Origin: Haloarcula hispanica ATCC 33960
Lineage (GTDB): Archaea; Halobacteriota; Halobacteria; Halobacteriales; Haloarculaceae
NCBI RefSeq assembly: GCF_000223905.1
Contig: NC_015948.1
Location: 2,232,001 to 2,296,000 of the forward strand
DNA: 64,000 nt
Direction: 5' to 3'
Shown: positions 41,573 to 50,971 of the stretch, piece after piece
Layout: each line of letters starts with the position of its first letter
Position numbering within the stretch: the stretch's first letter is position 1
Notes under the pieces: generated by a model
Database searches by the model: none
Told to the model about the DNA's origin: nothing
The model's input: the letters and a program-made list of their open reading frames with translations, nothing else
Program-made: the position numbers and the translations under genes

Positions 41573-44248
41573 TCAGGCCAGTTCTGCGACCGTCGCTTCG
41601 ACCTGCTCGACCCGTGAGCGGTTGGTCGTGGCGTCTTTCTCAACGCGGACGAGGTCGTCCGCCGCACCGACCAGTTCTTCGTCGTGGCTGACCACGAGAA
41701 TCTGCTCGACGCCGACCTCATCGCGCATGTACTCCACGAGGTCAAGCAGTTGCGTGACGTGGCCCGAGTCCAGAAACACCGTCGGCTCGTCGAGGATGAG
41801 CGGGGGCATCGGCGCTGCGCCTTCGATACCCTCCGCGAGCAACCGGTAGATGGCACACCGCAGGCTGAGGTTGAACAGCGCCCGCTCGCCGCCGGAGAGC
41901 TGTTCGGGCTCCAGCGGCTCGCCGTCCTTTTGATACACCGTCAGCTGGTACTGCCCGTCGAGTTCGATGTGGGAATAGGAATCGTTCTGATACACCAGAT
42001 CGAACGTCTGATTGAGCATCCGTTCGAGCGTTTCGACGTTGCGCTGGCGCAGTTCCGCCCGAAGTGTGCCGTACATTTCCTGTAGTTCCTCTGTCTCCTC
42101 GTACAGCGTTTCGAGTTTCTCTAGGGTCGCTTCGAGGTCCTCGCGGCGCTCCCGTAGCGACTCCAGCTCCTCGATCTCGTTTGTGACGCCGCCGATGGCG
42201 TTCTGGAGTTCGTCGCGCTTTTCGCGTTTCTCCGCCAGTGCTTCCTCGGCCTGCTCGATGTACTTTTTCGCGCGCTGCTTCTCACTTCTCGCTTCTTCGA
42301 TACGGTCCTCGTCGAACGACTCAGCCAGGTCCTGCTTGCGCTCGCGCTTCTCCGCGAGCTGTTCGCGGCGCTGGTCGTTCAGTTCGGCTTGCTGACTGCG
42401 CTTCTCGCGCAGGCGCTCGATGTCGTCGTCGCAGTCGTCGATGTTCCCAAGGAGGTCTTCGACCCGCTCTAGGCGCTCAATTGACTGCTTGACCTGCTGG
42501 CGCTCCTGGTTGCATTCGGCGACGACCGAACGGCAGTCCTCGGCCTGTTCGCGGGCCTCGGCCGCCTTCTCGCGTTTCGTCTCGGCCTCGGACTCGTGGT
42601 CCGCTGCTTCCTTGCGAAGCGTCTCGATGCGCTCCTGATCCGCGTCCAGCCCGTTCTCCTTCTCCTCGACGAGTTGGACGATATTCGAGCGGTTGTTTTC
42701 GAGCGTCGATAGCTCGTCGGCAGTCTCGACCAGCGCTTTCGCCGTCTCGTGTTTCGACTCTAGGGCTTCGACGTCCTCGCGGGCGTCGGTAAGCGTGGCC
42801 TCCAGCTCCGATATCCGCTCGCGGTCGTCCTCGATGGAGTCGACGTGGGGCGACTCGGCCACGTCCTGCCCGCATTCGGGGCACTTGCCGGCCTCCAGCA
42901 GCGCCTCGGCTTCTTCGAGTGACTCCCGCTCGTTCTTTAGCTTCGTCTCCAGTTCGGTTACCCGCTTCCGGGCCTCTTCGAGGTCACTGGCGACGGATTC
43001 CTTGTACGACTGTGCCTCCTCGCGGCTGGTCGGCCCATTCTCGAACTCGGCTTCGAGGTCAGCGGTCTGGTCATCGATGTCGCTGATCTGTTCGCGGCGC
43101 TCGGCGATGGTCTCCCGCGCCGCTTCGAGATCGGCTTCCAGTTCGTCGGCCTCCTCGCGCTTGTCCTCGGCCCGCGATTCGAGGTCGGTGGCGCTCTCGG
43201 CCAGCGCGTCGGCGGTGCTGCTGTGTTCCTTCGCGTCCACGCGCTGGTCCTCGATTCGGCTCTGCAGGTCGTCGTCGCGGGACTGCAGTTCGTCGAGTCG
43301 CGCGTCGACGGTGTCCGGGTCCGGCTCTGCGCTGTCGAGGTCTGTTTCGGCCACCGTTTCCGAGAGCTCCTCCCGTAGCGACTCCCGGTGGTCCTGCAGG
43401 TCGCTGATCTGCTCTTTGAGCTCGGTTCGTTCCGTCTCCGTCTCGGTGATAGTCGCTTCCAGATCCTCGATGTCGGCTTCGAGGGTCGACAGTTCGTCGC
43501 GTTTCTCTTCGTACTCTTCGAGGACGGACTCGGCCTGGGTGAGCGTCTCCTCGGCGGTGGCCTTCTGGTCCTCGATGTGCTCGATCTCGTCCTGCAGATT
43601 GGATTCCTGCGTTTCCAAACTGTTCAGGCGCTCGTGAAGCTCTTTCTCCTCTTTCTCCTGAATCTGCTCGTCGAGTTGTGAGAGTGCCCCCTGTTTGTCA
43701 TCGCGCACGCGGCCGACGCCGACGCGGGCATCGCTGGCCCGCTCGCGGTACGCCTCCAGTTTCCCGAGTTGCAGGAGGTCGTCGAGCATATCCTGCCGGT
43801 CGCCGGGGGAGGCGTTGATGAGTTTGTTCACCTCGCCCTGACGGACGTAGGCGCAGTTGACGAACGCCTCGCTGTCCATCCGCAGGAGTTCCGTAACGCG
43901 TCGGCGCACATCGCGCGCGCCTTCGTAGTTCCCCTCGGGCGTCTCCAGAACGCATTTCGCCGTTGTCGGCTGCGCTCCGGTCGCGCGGACCCGGCGCGTG
44001 AGGTGGTAGTCGCCGCCGGCGTGGGAGAACCACAGTTCGACAGTACAGTCGTCGGCCCCGATGGTGACCACGTCACCGAGGTTTTCGTCCAGCGCTTTCG
44101 AGCCGTACAGCGCGAAGAAACAGGCCTCCAGCAGGGAGGACTTCCCGCTCCCGTTGAGCCCGTGGATGACGGTCACGCCGTTGTCCAGTCGCAGGTCAGC
44201 ATCGTCGTAGCACTTGAAGTTGGATAGTTTGACGCGTTCGAATTTCAT
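41573..44248 (-). CDS. rad50: DNA double-strand break repair ATPase Rad50
   Basis: 891 residues: N-terminal ABC half with Walker [10 protein letters not shown] (30-38), long antiparallel coiled coil, zinc hook CPEC (Cys456 and Cys459) at its apex, and C-terminal half with signature [14 protein letters not shown], Walker [14 protein letters not shown] and D/H loops. It clamps DNA ends together with Mre11, whose gene lies just upstream. ATG 44248 begins the canonical [14 protein letters not shown], preceded by GGAGGG at 44255-44260; an in-frame start 45 bases further upstream would lie inside mre11. The neighbouring polB and small genes make this a replication/repair region. Confidence 0.96.
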   Translation of the reverse strand: MKFERVKLSNFKCYDDADLRLDNGVTVIHGLNGSGKSSLLEACFFALYGSKALDENLGDVVTIGADDCTVELWFSHAGGDYHLTRRVRATGAQPTTAKCVLETPEGNYEGARDVRRRVTELLRMDSEAFVNCAYVRQGEVNKLINASPGDRQDMLDDLLQLGKLEAYRERASDARVGVGRVRDDKQGALSQLDEQIQEKEEKELHERLNSLETQESNLQDEIEHIEDQKATAEETLTQAESVLEEYEEKRDELSTLEADIEDLEATITETETERTELKEQISDLQDHRESLREELSETVAETDLDSAEPDPDTVDARLDELQSRDDDLQSRIEDQRVDAKEHSSTADALAESATDLESRAEDKREEADELEADLEAARETIAERREQISDIDDQTADLEAEFENGPTSREEAQSYKESVASDLEEARKRVTELETKLKNERESLEEAEALLEAGKCPECGQDVAESPHVDSIEDDRERISELEATLTDAREDVEALESKHETAKALVETADELSTLENNRSNIVQLVEEKENGLDADQERIETLRKEAADHESEAETKREKAAEAREQAEDCRSVVAECNQERQQVKQSIERLERVEDLLGNIDDCDDDIERLREKRSQQAELNDQRREQLAEKRERKQDLAESFDEDRIEEARSEKQRAKKYIEQAEEALAEKREKRDELQNAIGGVTNEIEELESLRERREDLEATLEKLETLYEETEELQEMYGTLRAELRQRNVETLERMLNQTFDLVYQNDSYSHIELDGQYQLTVYQKDGEPLEPEQLSGGERALFNLSLRCAIYRLLAEGIEGAAPMPPLILDEPTVFLDSGHVTQLLDLVEYMRDEVGVEQILVVSHDEELVGAADDLVRVEKDATTNRSRVEQVEATVAELA

Positions 44249-44254
44249 TGTCGA

Positions 44255-44260
44255 CCCTCC
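44255..44260 (-). promoter_or_regulatory. Shine-Dalgarno of rad50
   Basis: Minus-strand GGAGGG ends 6 bases before the rad50 ATG, in the 13-base gap after mre11, indicating translation from the shared mre11-rad50 message. Confidence 0.65.
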
Positions 44261-44261
44261 A

Positions 44262-45518
44262 TTAAAGGAACTCCTCGACGCTCGCCTGGCCATCGTCGTC
44301 TGTGCCGTCGGCCTCGTTCACCGCCGCTCCGTCTTCAGTATCGTCCTCGTCCGTGCTTGCGGCCGCATCTGTGCTGTCTGCTCCATCGCTCGCGGCCGTC
44401 TCAGCGTCGGCTGCGAGGGCGTCTGAACCCTTAGAGAGCAGTTCACGAACGTGCCGTTCGACCTCGTCTTTGACGTTCGCATCGGCGACCTTCGAGGCGC
44501 GAATGGTCTCGTCGATGTCGTGGGCGGCCTCACTCAGTCCGAGGTCGCGGACGCGCTCGGTGACGGCGTCGTCGGGGTCGGCGAAGCTGATATCCGTTTC
44601 TTGCTCCTCGGCCGTGATTTCCCGGTGGTCGGTGACGCGAGCCACGAGCGCCCCTCGGTCAAGCGCGAACGATTCGACGCTGGCTGGGGTCACTGGGTCG
44701 CCGTCGCCGCTGATAGAGACGATGACGACGGCGTCCTCCAGGTCGTGCTGGCCGACGCGGCTCCGGACCCGTTCGACACCCTCTTCGGGGCCGAGGTCAA
44801 CGTCGACGAAGACGAACTCGCGGGTGTCGAGGCCGCGGCGAGTGATACGGACCTCATCGTCGAAGGTGACGATATTGTAGCCGCGGTCCTCTCGTTCACT
44901 CGCGCTCGCGCGCTCGGTCGACCCGCAGTAGGTGACCCAGGCGTCCTCGACCTGCTGTTTGCCGGGGTCGTGGTTGTCGCCGAGCAACATCGCGTCGAAG
45001 GTCACCGACGACTCGGCCAGGATTTCTTCGGCGTCCCAGTCGCCGTAGTCGAAGGGCTGGAACAGGCCGTGAGTGACCAGCGCGGCGCTGTCGGCGTCGT
45101 GGGCGGCGAAGTCATAGTCGAGGTCGTCGCGCTGCGAGCGCGGGACGAAATCGAGGCCGTAGAAGGCGGTGTCGCCGACGACCGTCGGCTCGTCGTCGAG
45201 CCGCGTCGCCAAGCCCAGCGACTCGTACAAATCGAGCCACTGGGCGTCCCGTTTGGCTTCATGGTTACCCACGACGGCGAGAAACGGAACATCGGCTTCG
45301 GAGAGTTCTTCGAGAACGGTCAGCGTGCCCATGATATCAGCCAGCGCCGGACGGCGGTCGTGGAACAGGTCACCGGCGTGGACGACGGCGTCGGCGTCGT
45401 CCGCGATGGCGTCTCGGACCACCTGCCGGAACGCATCGAGGAAGTCGTCCCGTCGGTCGGGGACGTTGTACTGCTGATACCCGACGTGGGTATCGCCGGT
45501 GTGTATCACCCGTGTCAT
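44262..45518 (-). CDS. mre11: DNA double-strand break repair nuclease Mre11
   Basis: 418-residue metallophosphatase-type nuclease. Phosphoesterase motifs are complete: [28 protein letters not shown] and GDNHD. A capping domain follows (about 220-310), then the Rad50-binding region and an acidic, low-complexity tail of Ala/Ser/Thr/Asp. The last eight residues, QASVEEFL (411-418), resemble a PCNA-interacting box. mre11 precedes rad50 in one operon, as in other haloarchaea. No truncation. Confidence 0.95.
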   Translation of the reverse strand: MTRVIHTGDTHVGYQQYNVPDRRDDFLDAFRQVVRDAIADDADAVVHAGDLFHDRRPALADIMGTLTVLEELSEADVPFLAVVGNHEAKRDAQWLDLYESLGLATRLDDEPTVVGDTAFYGLDFVPRSQRDDLDYDFAAHDADSAALVTHGLFQPFDYGDWDAEEILAESSVTFDAMLLGDNHDPGKQQVEDAWVTYCGSTERASASEREDRGYNIVTFDDEVRITRRGLDTREFVFVDVDLGPEEGVERVRSRVGQHDLEDAVVIVSISGDGDPVTPASVESFALDRGALVARVTDHREITAEEQETDISFADPDDAVTERVRDLGLSEAAHDIDETIRASKVADANVKDEVERHVRELLSKGSDALAADAETAASDGADSTDAAASTDEDDTEDGAAVNEADGTDDDGQASVEEFL

Positions 45519-45587
45519 TTGCCCATCCGTAAGCCAGCGCCACCTAAAGGGGTATCGTGACCGCAGTGAAAGTGGTCGACCCGGTGG

Positions 45588-45956
45588 CTACGACCCATCG
45601 CTGGGCCCCGCCGCGGCGTCCCGGTACCGCCGGAACGCTCGCAGAGCCGCCCGACCCTCGTCGGCCAGCCCGCTCACTTCGTGTTCGGCCTGTGCGACGG
45701 CCGCTTCGAGTCGCCCGACACCGAACGTCTCGACGAAGGCGACCGCCTCGTCTAAATCGTCGGTCGCCTGGGTCGCTCGCCCAATGACTGTCCGATAGTC
45801 GGCGTTGCCGCCTGTATCGTGGGTTCCAATCCGGCCTGCGCTACAGTCGCCCTCTCCGTCGGCTATTCCCATCGTCCCGCCTCCGTCGTCGCTGTTGTCG
45901 GCCTCCCCGTCAGCGAGTGCCGCGAGTGCCGCTTTCACCTGGTCGCTATCGGCCAT
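45588..45956 (-). CDS. Haloarchaeal hypothetical helical protein
   Basis: 122 residues. The N-terminal part is Asp/Gly rich and probably unstructured; residues about 55-115 (DYRTVIGRATQATDDLDEAV, FVETFGVGRLEAAVAQAEHE) look helical. I do not recognise a family with known function. ATG 45956 is preferred over an upstream in-frame ATG because the extension (MPWPRRS) lacks haloarchaeal composition. It lies upstream of mre11 on the same strand with a gap of about 70 bases and could be the first gene of that unit. Confidence 0.6.
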   Translation of the reverse strand: MADSDQVKAALAALADGEADNSDDGGGTMGIADGEGDCSAGRIGTHDTGGNADYRTVIGRATQATDDLDEAVAFVETFGVGRLEAAVAQAEHEVSGLADEGRAALRAFRRYRDAAAGPSDGS

Positions 45957-46018
45957 AGAACGGCGTGGCCACGGCATCCGAAATAAACGTTTGCTGGCTC
46001 CGGGTCAGTTGATGGCGC

Positions 46019-46090
46019 GTTCGAGAACCCGTTCAACTCGAACCGATTGAAAAAGCGTACAGTTTGGTGACGTAACCGGTTCGATAGAAC
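46019..46090 (+). promoter_or_regulatory. Three GTTC...GAAC inverted repeats upstream of the pilus-like cluster
   Basis: GTTC-GA-GAAC (46019-46028), GTTC-AACTC-GAAC (46031-46043) and GTTC-GATA-GAAC (46079-46090). The first and second combine into a larger palindrome, GTTCGAG...CTCGAAC. They lie 57-128 bases before the first gene of the cluster. AT-rich GATTGAAAAAG (about 46044-46054) lies between them. Confidence 0.4.
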
Positions 46091-46146
46091 TAACAGCCCA
46101 GTCCCGGTGGTACAGGACGAAAATCCACTGTCGGATGGCCTCCACA

Positions 46147-46269
46147 ATGTCTCTACGCGCACTCCGATCCGACGACAACGCGCTCTCCCCGGTCACAATC
46201 GTCGCGCTACTGATTCTGGCAACCCTGCTCATTTCCGTCGTCCTCGCGCTGTTCATCCTCGGCGGGTGA
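46147..46269 (+). CDS. 40-residue minimal type IV pilin-like peptide
   Basis: The frame encodes 40 residues: a basic/polar start MSLRALRSDDNA followed by LSPVTIVALLILATLLISVV and a final hydrophobic stretch ending FILGG. This is the class III signal plus H-domain of haloarchaeal pilins/archaellins (consensus around A-V-S-P-V followed by about 20 hydrophobic residues), with no globular head. PibD-type peptidase would be expected to cut before the hydrophobic part. It opens the cluster that contains a pilus-type ATPase and platform. It is too short for most gene finders. A stand-alone small membrane peptide is the alternative. Confidence 0.6.
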   Translation: MSLRALRSDDNALSPVTIVALLILATLLISVVLALFILGG

Positions 46270-46360
46270 GGCGGGACGAGCACTTGCTGGCAGCAGCCGG
46301 TACGCTTCCCGCAGTCCCCCGTCCGAGCATTCAAATACTAACACGCGACCAGGGACGGGC

Positions 46361-46873
46361 ATGACAGATATCGAGACGCTGGCCGAACGGCTCCGCACGG
46401 TCGAACGCGCGGTCACGGACGGAACGACTGAGTTCCCGGAGGTGACGGAACTCGCTGAGTTGGAAAGCCGCGTGGACTCCGTTGAGCAGCGAATCGACGA
46501 CATCGACGAGCGGACGGCGGAGCTCGAAGCCGCCACGCAGGCCCTCCGCGGCTACGTGGGGAACATCCGCGCGGTCAACGAAGATGTCGAGCAACGCGCC
46601 GACGCGGCGCTGGCGGCGACCGACCGACTGGAAGTCCGACTCGACGAGGAACTGGCATCGCCGTCGGCATCTGACCCATCAGCGGCGGGGACCGACCAGT
46701 TACGGGCGGAGGCGGTACAAGGCCATCCAGGCTTGTCGGATAGCGGCGAGCACACAGAAGCGAACGCCACGACCGGGAAACCGACCGATTTCTCCGCCAT
46801 CACCGACGGCGGTGATCCCGACGACGAGACCACTGACGCGGGCGTTATCGGACGTATCCGTGCGCTGCTGTGA
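46361..46873 (+). CDS. Coiled-coil protein of the pilus-like cluster
   Basis: 170 residues. Residues about 1-100 form a coiled coil (LAERLRTVERAVTDG, LAELESRVDSVEQRIDDIDE, VEQRADAALAATDRLEVRLD); the rest is an unstructured Ser/Thr/Asp/Gly-rich linker ending GVIGRIRALL. No signal peptide, so it is probably cytoplasmic and may associate with the ATPase. Its stop overlaps the GTG of the next gene (GTGA). Function is not known to me. Confidence 0.72.
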   Translation: MTDIETLAERLRTVERAVTDGTTEFPEVTELAELESRVDSVEQRIDDIDERTAELEAATQALRGYVGNIRAVNEDVEQRADAALAATDRLEVRLDEELASPSASDPSAAGTDQLRAEAVQGHPGLSDSGEHTEANATTGKPTDFSAITDGGDPDDETTDAGVIGRIRALL

Positions 46874-47343
46874 TATACCGGCTGGTTCTCGCCGTCGCGG
46901 TCATGACCGCACTTGTCGGTGCAACAGCGCCAGCGCTATCGACGGCCCGAGCAGACGCAGCCAGTGGTGCCATGGAGCGTCAACTGGACGAACTGGGGGC
47001 CGAATTGACCACTTTAGTCGAGACTGACGACGCGACGGCGAACGGCGACGCGCGGCGTGCAGTGGAGATACGACTCCCCCCGCGGAGCTACACGAACGCC
47101 GGCGTCAGTCGACTGCAGTTCGCCGAGCGGGCCGGTGTTGGCGTCGCGACCTGGACAGTCGAGTCCCGGAAGCGGACCGAGCGGCTGGTCGGTATCCCGA
47201 TCCAAACGACGGCGTCGACCGACCGGCTCGACGAACCCGGTACACATCGACTCGTGTTCGTCTTGACGCGGTCGGACAGCCAGCGGGTGCTGCGGGTCCA
47301 TCGGTTTAAGTCCGAAGCCGCGGCGAGGAACGACCATGCGTGA
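46870..47343 (+). CDS. Exported protein with N-terminal hydrophobic helix
   Basis: 157 residues starting at GTG. A hydrophobic N-terminus (IYRLVLAVAVMTALVGATA) is a signal peptide or pilin-like anchor; the rest is a beta-rich domain (VEIRLPPRSYTNAGVSRLQF, THRLVFVLTRSDSQRVLRVH). It overlaps both neighbours: 4 bases with the previous gene and 8 bases with the ATPase gene, indicating translational coupling. It may be a pseudopilin-like or assembly component. No recognised family with known function. Confidence 0.72.
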   Translation: MIYRLVLAVAVMTALVGATAPALSTARADAASGAMERQLDELGAELTTLVETDDATANGDARRAVEIRLPPRSYTNAGVSRLQFAERAGVGVATWTVESRKRTERLVGIPIQTTASTDRLDEPGTHRLVFVLTRSDSQRVLRVHRFKSEAAARNDHA

Positions 47344-49195
47344 GTGGCTCTTCGGGTCATCGGCGTCGGACTGCCGCTGTGAAACGGCAATCGAGGGTGA
47401 GCGGCTGGTAGTGACGGCGGACCAGTGTCCGGTCGGTGGTGACCTCGCCGCGTCGGCTGACTGCCGGGCGACGGTCGTCGATTCGCTCTCGTTGACCGGT
47501 ATCGATACCGTCGTCACGGAGCAAGCAGGACAGGAGCGAGTGTACGTCGACCGGGCGGCGGCGGTACTCACCGCGGCTGGCCGGTTCGCGACCAGAGTCG
47601 CCTCGCTGGACGACCGCCTCGCAGACCGCGCTCGCCGGGACCCCGTCGCTGCCGCCGCGGAGGCAGTCGGCCGAGCGGGGCCGGTCGCTGACCTGGCGGC
47701 GGAGACCGGGTTGGCGGTCGCCACAGAAGGCTTCGATACCAGCGAGCAGGCGCTCACTGCATACACTGGGCCAACGATTAGCGACGCCCGCGTCGGCGCA
47801 GCGCCGCCGGCGGCTGCGGCTCTCCGGGACCAGCAAACGCTCCCGACAGAGGCCGTCGTTCGGCGATACGACACGCGCAGCGACCACCTGCCGATGTATC
47901 ATATCGAGCCCCGCGAACAGCGGTTCGACGCGGACACGATGGAGACGCTCGTCGAAGCGTACGGGCGAGTCGCCACCGCTGCCGCTGACGGCGGCTGTCA
48001 CCCGTACGACGCAGCTACCGCGGTGGCCGGCGACAGTACGACGGCAACCGCTGTCGGTGCCGTGCTGGAGAAACACACGGGCGGGCTCGGGATTCTGGAA
48101 GATATCTTCGCCGATCAGCGGGTGTCCGACGTGTTCGCGACAGCCCCAGTGAGTGATACCCGGCTCCGAGTGCGTTGTGACGGCGAGACGATGCGAACGA
48201 ATGTCCGCCTGACGCCGGCGGGCGCGAACACGCTGGCGTCGACGTTCAGACGGTCGAGCGGCCGGGCGTTCTCGCGAGCGAGCCCGACGCTCGATGCAAC
48301 GGCGACGGTGGCTGACCGACAGATTCGCGTCGCTGGCGTGAGCGAACCGGTCAGCGACGGCCTCGCCTTCGCCTTTCGCGCCCACGACAGCGACGTGTGG
48401 CGACTGGCCGACTTCGTCGACAACGGGACGATGCCGACAGCCGTCGCCGGGCTGCTCTCCGTCGCCGCGGAGCGCGGCGGGGCCTGCCTCGTCGCCGGCC
48501 CCCGCGGTGCGGGCAAGACGACGACACTCGGGGCGTTGCTCTGGGAACTCCCCCACGAGGTCCGGACGCTACTCATCGAGGACACGCCCGAACTGCCGGC
48601 GTCGTCACTGCAGTCCGACGGCCGGGACGTACAGGCGCTTCGGACCGCCAGCGGAGAGGGGCCGTCGGTCGACGCCACGGAAGCCCTGCGGACCGCGCTC
48701 CGGCTCGGCGAGGGCGCGCTCGCCGTTGGGGAGGTCCGCGGCGAGGAGGCCAGCGTTCTCTACGAGGCGATGCGTGTCGGTGGCGGCGACGGGGCCGTCC
48801 TCGGGACGATTCACGGCAACGGCCCCGAAGCGGTTCGGGAACGGCTGGTGTCTGACCTCGGCGTCCCGGTGCAGTCGTTCGCTGCGACGGACCTCGTGGT
48901 GACGCTGGCTCCGCCCGCGTCGGAGCACGGCCGCGGCATCGCATCTGTCGCGGAAATCGTCTCCCACGGCGACGACGTTTCTTTCGAGATGCTCTATGAG
49001 CGCAATGGGCCGACAGCGACAGCCACCGGTCGCTTAGAGCGGGGTAGCAGCCGTCTGGTGGAGTCGCTCGCCGCACCCGGCGAGTCCTATGCTGAGGTAC
49101 GCGACACTATCGAGGCGCGAACCGAACGATTCGAGGAGTCAGTGGCTGTCGAGACACGCGGGAACGAACCGCCCACAGACGAGGCCCAGCCGTGA
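47336..49195 (+). CDS. Type II/IV secretion (pilus assembly) ATPase, TadA/PilB-like
   Basis: 619 residues. The N-terminal about 340 residues are a haloarchaeal extension and N2-type domain (ILEDIFADQRVSDVFATAPV, RVRCDGETMRTNVRL). The ATPase core has Walker A AGPRGAGKTTT (Lys394), the Asp box LLIEDTPELP, Walker B EGALAVGEVRGEEA and the His box GTIHGNGPEAVRERL, all diagnostic of the GspE/TadA/VirB11 superfamily. It should power assembly of pilin-like subunits via the membrane platform encoded next (GTGA overlap). No retraction ATPase is present. Confidence 0.9.
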   Translation: MREWLFGSSASDCRCETAIEGERLVVTADQCPVGGDLAASADCRATVVDSLSLTGIDTVVTEQAGQERVYVDRAAAVLTAAGRFATRVASLDDRLADRARRDPVAAAAEAVGRAGPVADLAAETGLAVATEGFDTSEQALTAYTGPTISDARVGAAPPAAAALRDQQTLPTEAVVRRYDTRSDHLPMYHIEPREQRFDADTMETLVEAYGRVATAAADGGCHPYDAATAVAGDSTTATAVGAVLEKHTGGLGILEDIFADQRVSDVFATAPVSDTRLRVRCDGETMRTNVRLTPAGANTLASTFRRSSGRAFSRASPTLDATATVADRQIRVAGVSEPVSDGLAFAFRAHDSDVWRLADFVDNGTMPTAVAGLLSVAAERGGACLVAGPRGAGKTTTLGALLWELPHEVRTLLIEDTPELPASSLQSDGRDVQALRTASGEGPSVDATEALRTALRLGEGALAVGEVRGEEASVLYEAMRVGGGDGAVLGTIHGNGPEAVRERLVSDLGVPVQSFAATDLVVTLAPPASEHGRGIASVAEIVSHGDDVSFEMLYERNGPTATATGRLERGSSRLVESLAAPGESYAEVRDTIEARTERFEESVAVETRGNEPPTDEAQP

Positions 49196-50937
49196 GACAC
49201 GCCAGCGGTTCAGACGACTCCGGCGACAGCGCGAGCACGGCACCAGCCGCACCGCTCACAACCGCGGTCGGTGCGACCTATCCTGACACTATCGAGGTAC
49301 CAGACGACTACCGGCGAGCGTGTCGGCTGCTCTCGGTTTCGGCCCCGCCTGAAGCACTGCTGACGGCGAGCTACGCCGTTTCGGTGTGTGGCTCCCTGCT
49401 CGCACTGCTCGCCGCTGTGACGGTGACCGGACTGCTGGCGACGACTGTCAGCCTCGGACTCCTTGCTCTGTCCCTGAGCGTCGCGGCGCTGGGACGGTAC
49501 GGCGTGCCGTTCGCCGCCGAAGCAAAGCGGATTCGAGCGCTGGGGACCGCGCCGTCGCTCGTCACGACACTGGTGCTCGGCGCAACGCTGTGGCCCAGTG
49601 CTGAGCGGGCGGCGGCGTTCGCCGGACGGGCCGGAAACGGCCTGCTCGCCACACGGCTGCAACACCATCGACAGCGAGCCGCGGGCACGCCACGGAGCGG
49701 TCTGGGAACGTTCGCGGCGGCCTGGAGCGACCGGTTCCCGGCGCTCGAACGCGCAGTCGGACTGGTCGAGAACGCGACGGCGGCCCCAGCCGAGGAACGG
49801 CCCGAGGTCCTCGAACGCGCGCGGCGATGCATCCTCGACGGGACGCGCGACGAGATGGCGGCCTTCGCGGCCTCGCTCCGCGGCCCAGCGACCGGCCTGT
49901 ACGCGTTCGGTGTGCTCCTACCGCTGGCGATGGCGTCGCTGTTGCCCGCCGCCGCTGCCGCGGGTGTGCCAGTGACCGCCCCTGTGCTGGTCGGGACCTA
50001 CGTCGTGGTCTTGCCCGGCGCACTGTTGGTCGCCTGTTGCTGGCTCCTGGGCCGGCGACCGGTCGCGTTCCCGCCGGCGACAATCCCGCGAAGCCACCCG
50101 GACGTGCCGGCATCGGCACTCCCGTCAGTTGTGGTCGGCATCGTCGCCGGAATCGGGGGGTGGCTCCTTGCCGGCGCGCTCGTCGCTGCGTGGGCGTCTC
50201 CTATCGGGGCACTCGGGGCCGGCGTCGGGAGCGCGCTCGTCAGCTACTACCGACCCGTCGCCGAGGTCCGGGCCCGTGTCACCGACATCGAAGCGGGCCT
50301 CCCCGACACGCTGTCTGCCGTCGGTCGACGGCTGGGCCGCGGCCAGTCAGTCGAAGCCGCGCTCGTCGAGGCTGTCGACGAGACTCCCGAACCGACCAGC
50401 GCCGTCATCGAAGCCGCCGTCGCGCGTCAGGAGCGTCTCGGCACCAGTGTCGAGGGGGCGTTTCTGGGTCCCGGCGGCGCGCTCGCTGATGTTCCGAGCC
50501 ATCGGGCCCGTCGGGTGGCGACACTGCTGGATACAGCCGCAACAATCGGGCCACCAGCGGGACCGTCAGTGACGACGATGGGTGAGCATCTGGATGCGCT
50601 CCGCACCATCGAGCGTGAGACGCGTCGTGACCTCTCGCAAATAACCGAAACGCTGTCGAACACGGCCGCGCTGTTCGGTCCGCTGATCGGCGGCGCGACG
50701 GTTGCGCTGGCCGGGTCGATGGGCGGCGGCGAGCAGTTCAGCACTATTTCGAGCGCGCTGCTGGGCCCGGTCGTCGGCTGGTACGTTCTCGTCCTGGCTG
50801 TCCTGTTGACGGCGCTGTCGACGGGCCTGCACCGGGGCCTCGACCGGGCGCTCGTCGGCTACCGAACCGGTCTGGCGCTCCTGTCGGCCACGGCCACCTT
50901 CCTCGTCGCCGTGGTCGCTACCGGGCTGCTGGTCTGA
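49192..50937 (+). CDS. TadB/C-like pilus platform membrane protein
   Basis: 581 residues, polytopic. Hydrophobic clusters around 65-110, 225-290, 305-345 and 530-580 enclose two copies of the T2SS-F-type cytoplasmic domain; the second shows VRARVTDIEAGLPDTLSAVG and RLGRGQSVEAALVEAVDE. As platform protein of a type IV pilus-like machine it would couple ATPase movement to subunit extraction. Its GTG start overlaps the ATPase stop. The archaeal PilC-type double F domain is usual for haloarchaeal pili. A TATA box lies directly after it. Confidence 0.85.
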   Translation: MRHASGSDDSGDSASTAPAAPLTTAVGATYPDTIEVPDDYRRACRLLSVSAPPEALLTASYAVSVCGSLLALLAAVTVTGLLATTVSLGLLALSLSVAALGRYGVPFAAEAKRIRALGTAPSLVTTLVLGATLWPSAERAAAFAGRAGNGLLATRLQHHRQRAAGTPRSGLGTFAAAWSDRFPALERAVGLVENATAAPAEERPEVLERARRCILDGTRDEMAAFAASLRGPATGLYAFGVLLPLAMASLLPAAAAAGVPVTAPVLVGTYVVVLPGALLVACCWLLGRRPVAFPPATIPRSHPDVPASALPSVVVGIVAGIGGWLLAGALVAAWASPIGALGAGVGSALVSYYRPVAEVRARVTDIEAGLPDTLSAVGRRLGRGQSVEAALVEAVDETPEPTSAVIEAAVARQERLGTSVEGAFLGPGGALADVPSHRARRVATLLDTAATIGPPAGPSVTTMGEHLDALRTIERETRRDLSQITETLSNTAALFGPLIGGATVALAGSMGGGEQFSTISSALLGPVVGWYVLVLAVLLTALSTGLHRGLDRALVGYRTGLALLSATATFLVAVVATGLLV

Positions 50938-50940
50938 GTG

Positions 50941-50948
50941 TTTAAATC
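50941..50948 (+). promoter_or_regulatory. Internal TATA box in the pilus-like cluster
   Basis: TTTAAATC lies 24-31 bases upstream of ATG 50972. It suggests that the four downstream exported-protein genes can also be transcribed separately from the ATPase and platform genes. Confidence 0.5.
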
Positions 50949-50971
50949 GGAGGCCGCGGCCAGGCCGTTCT

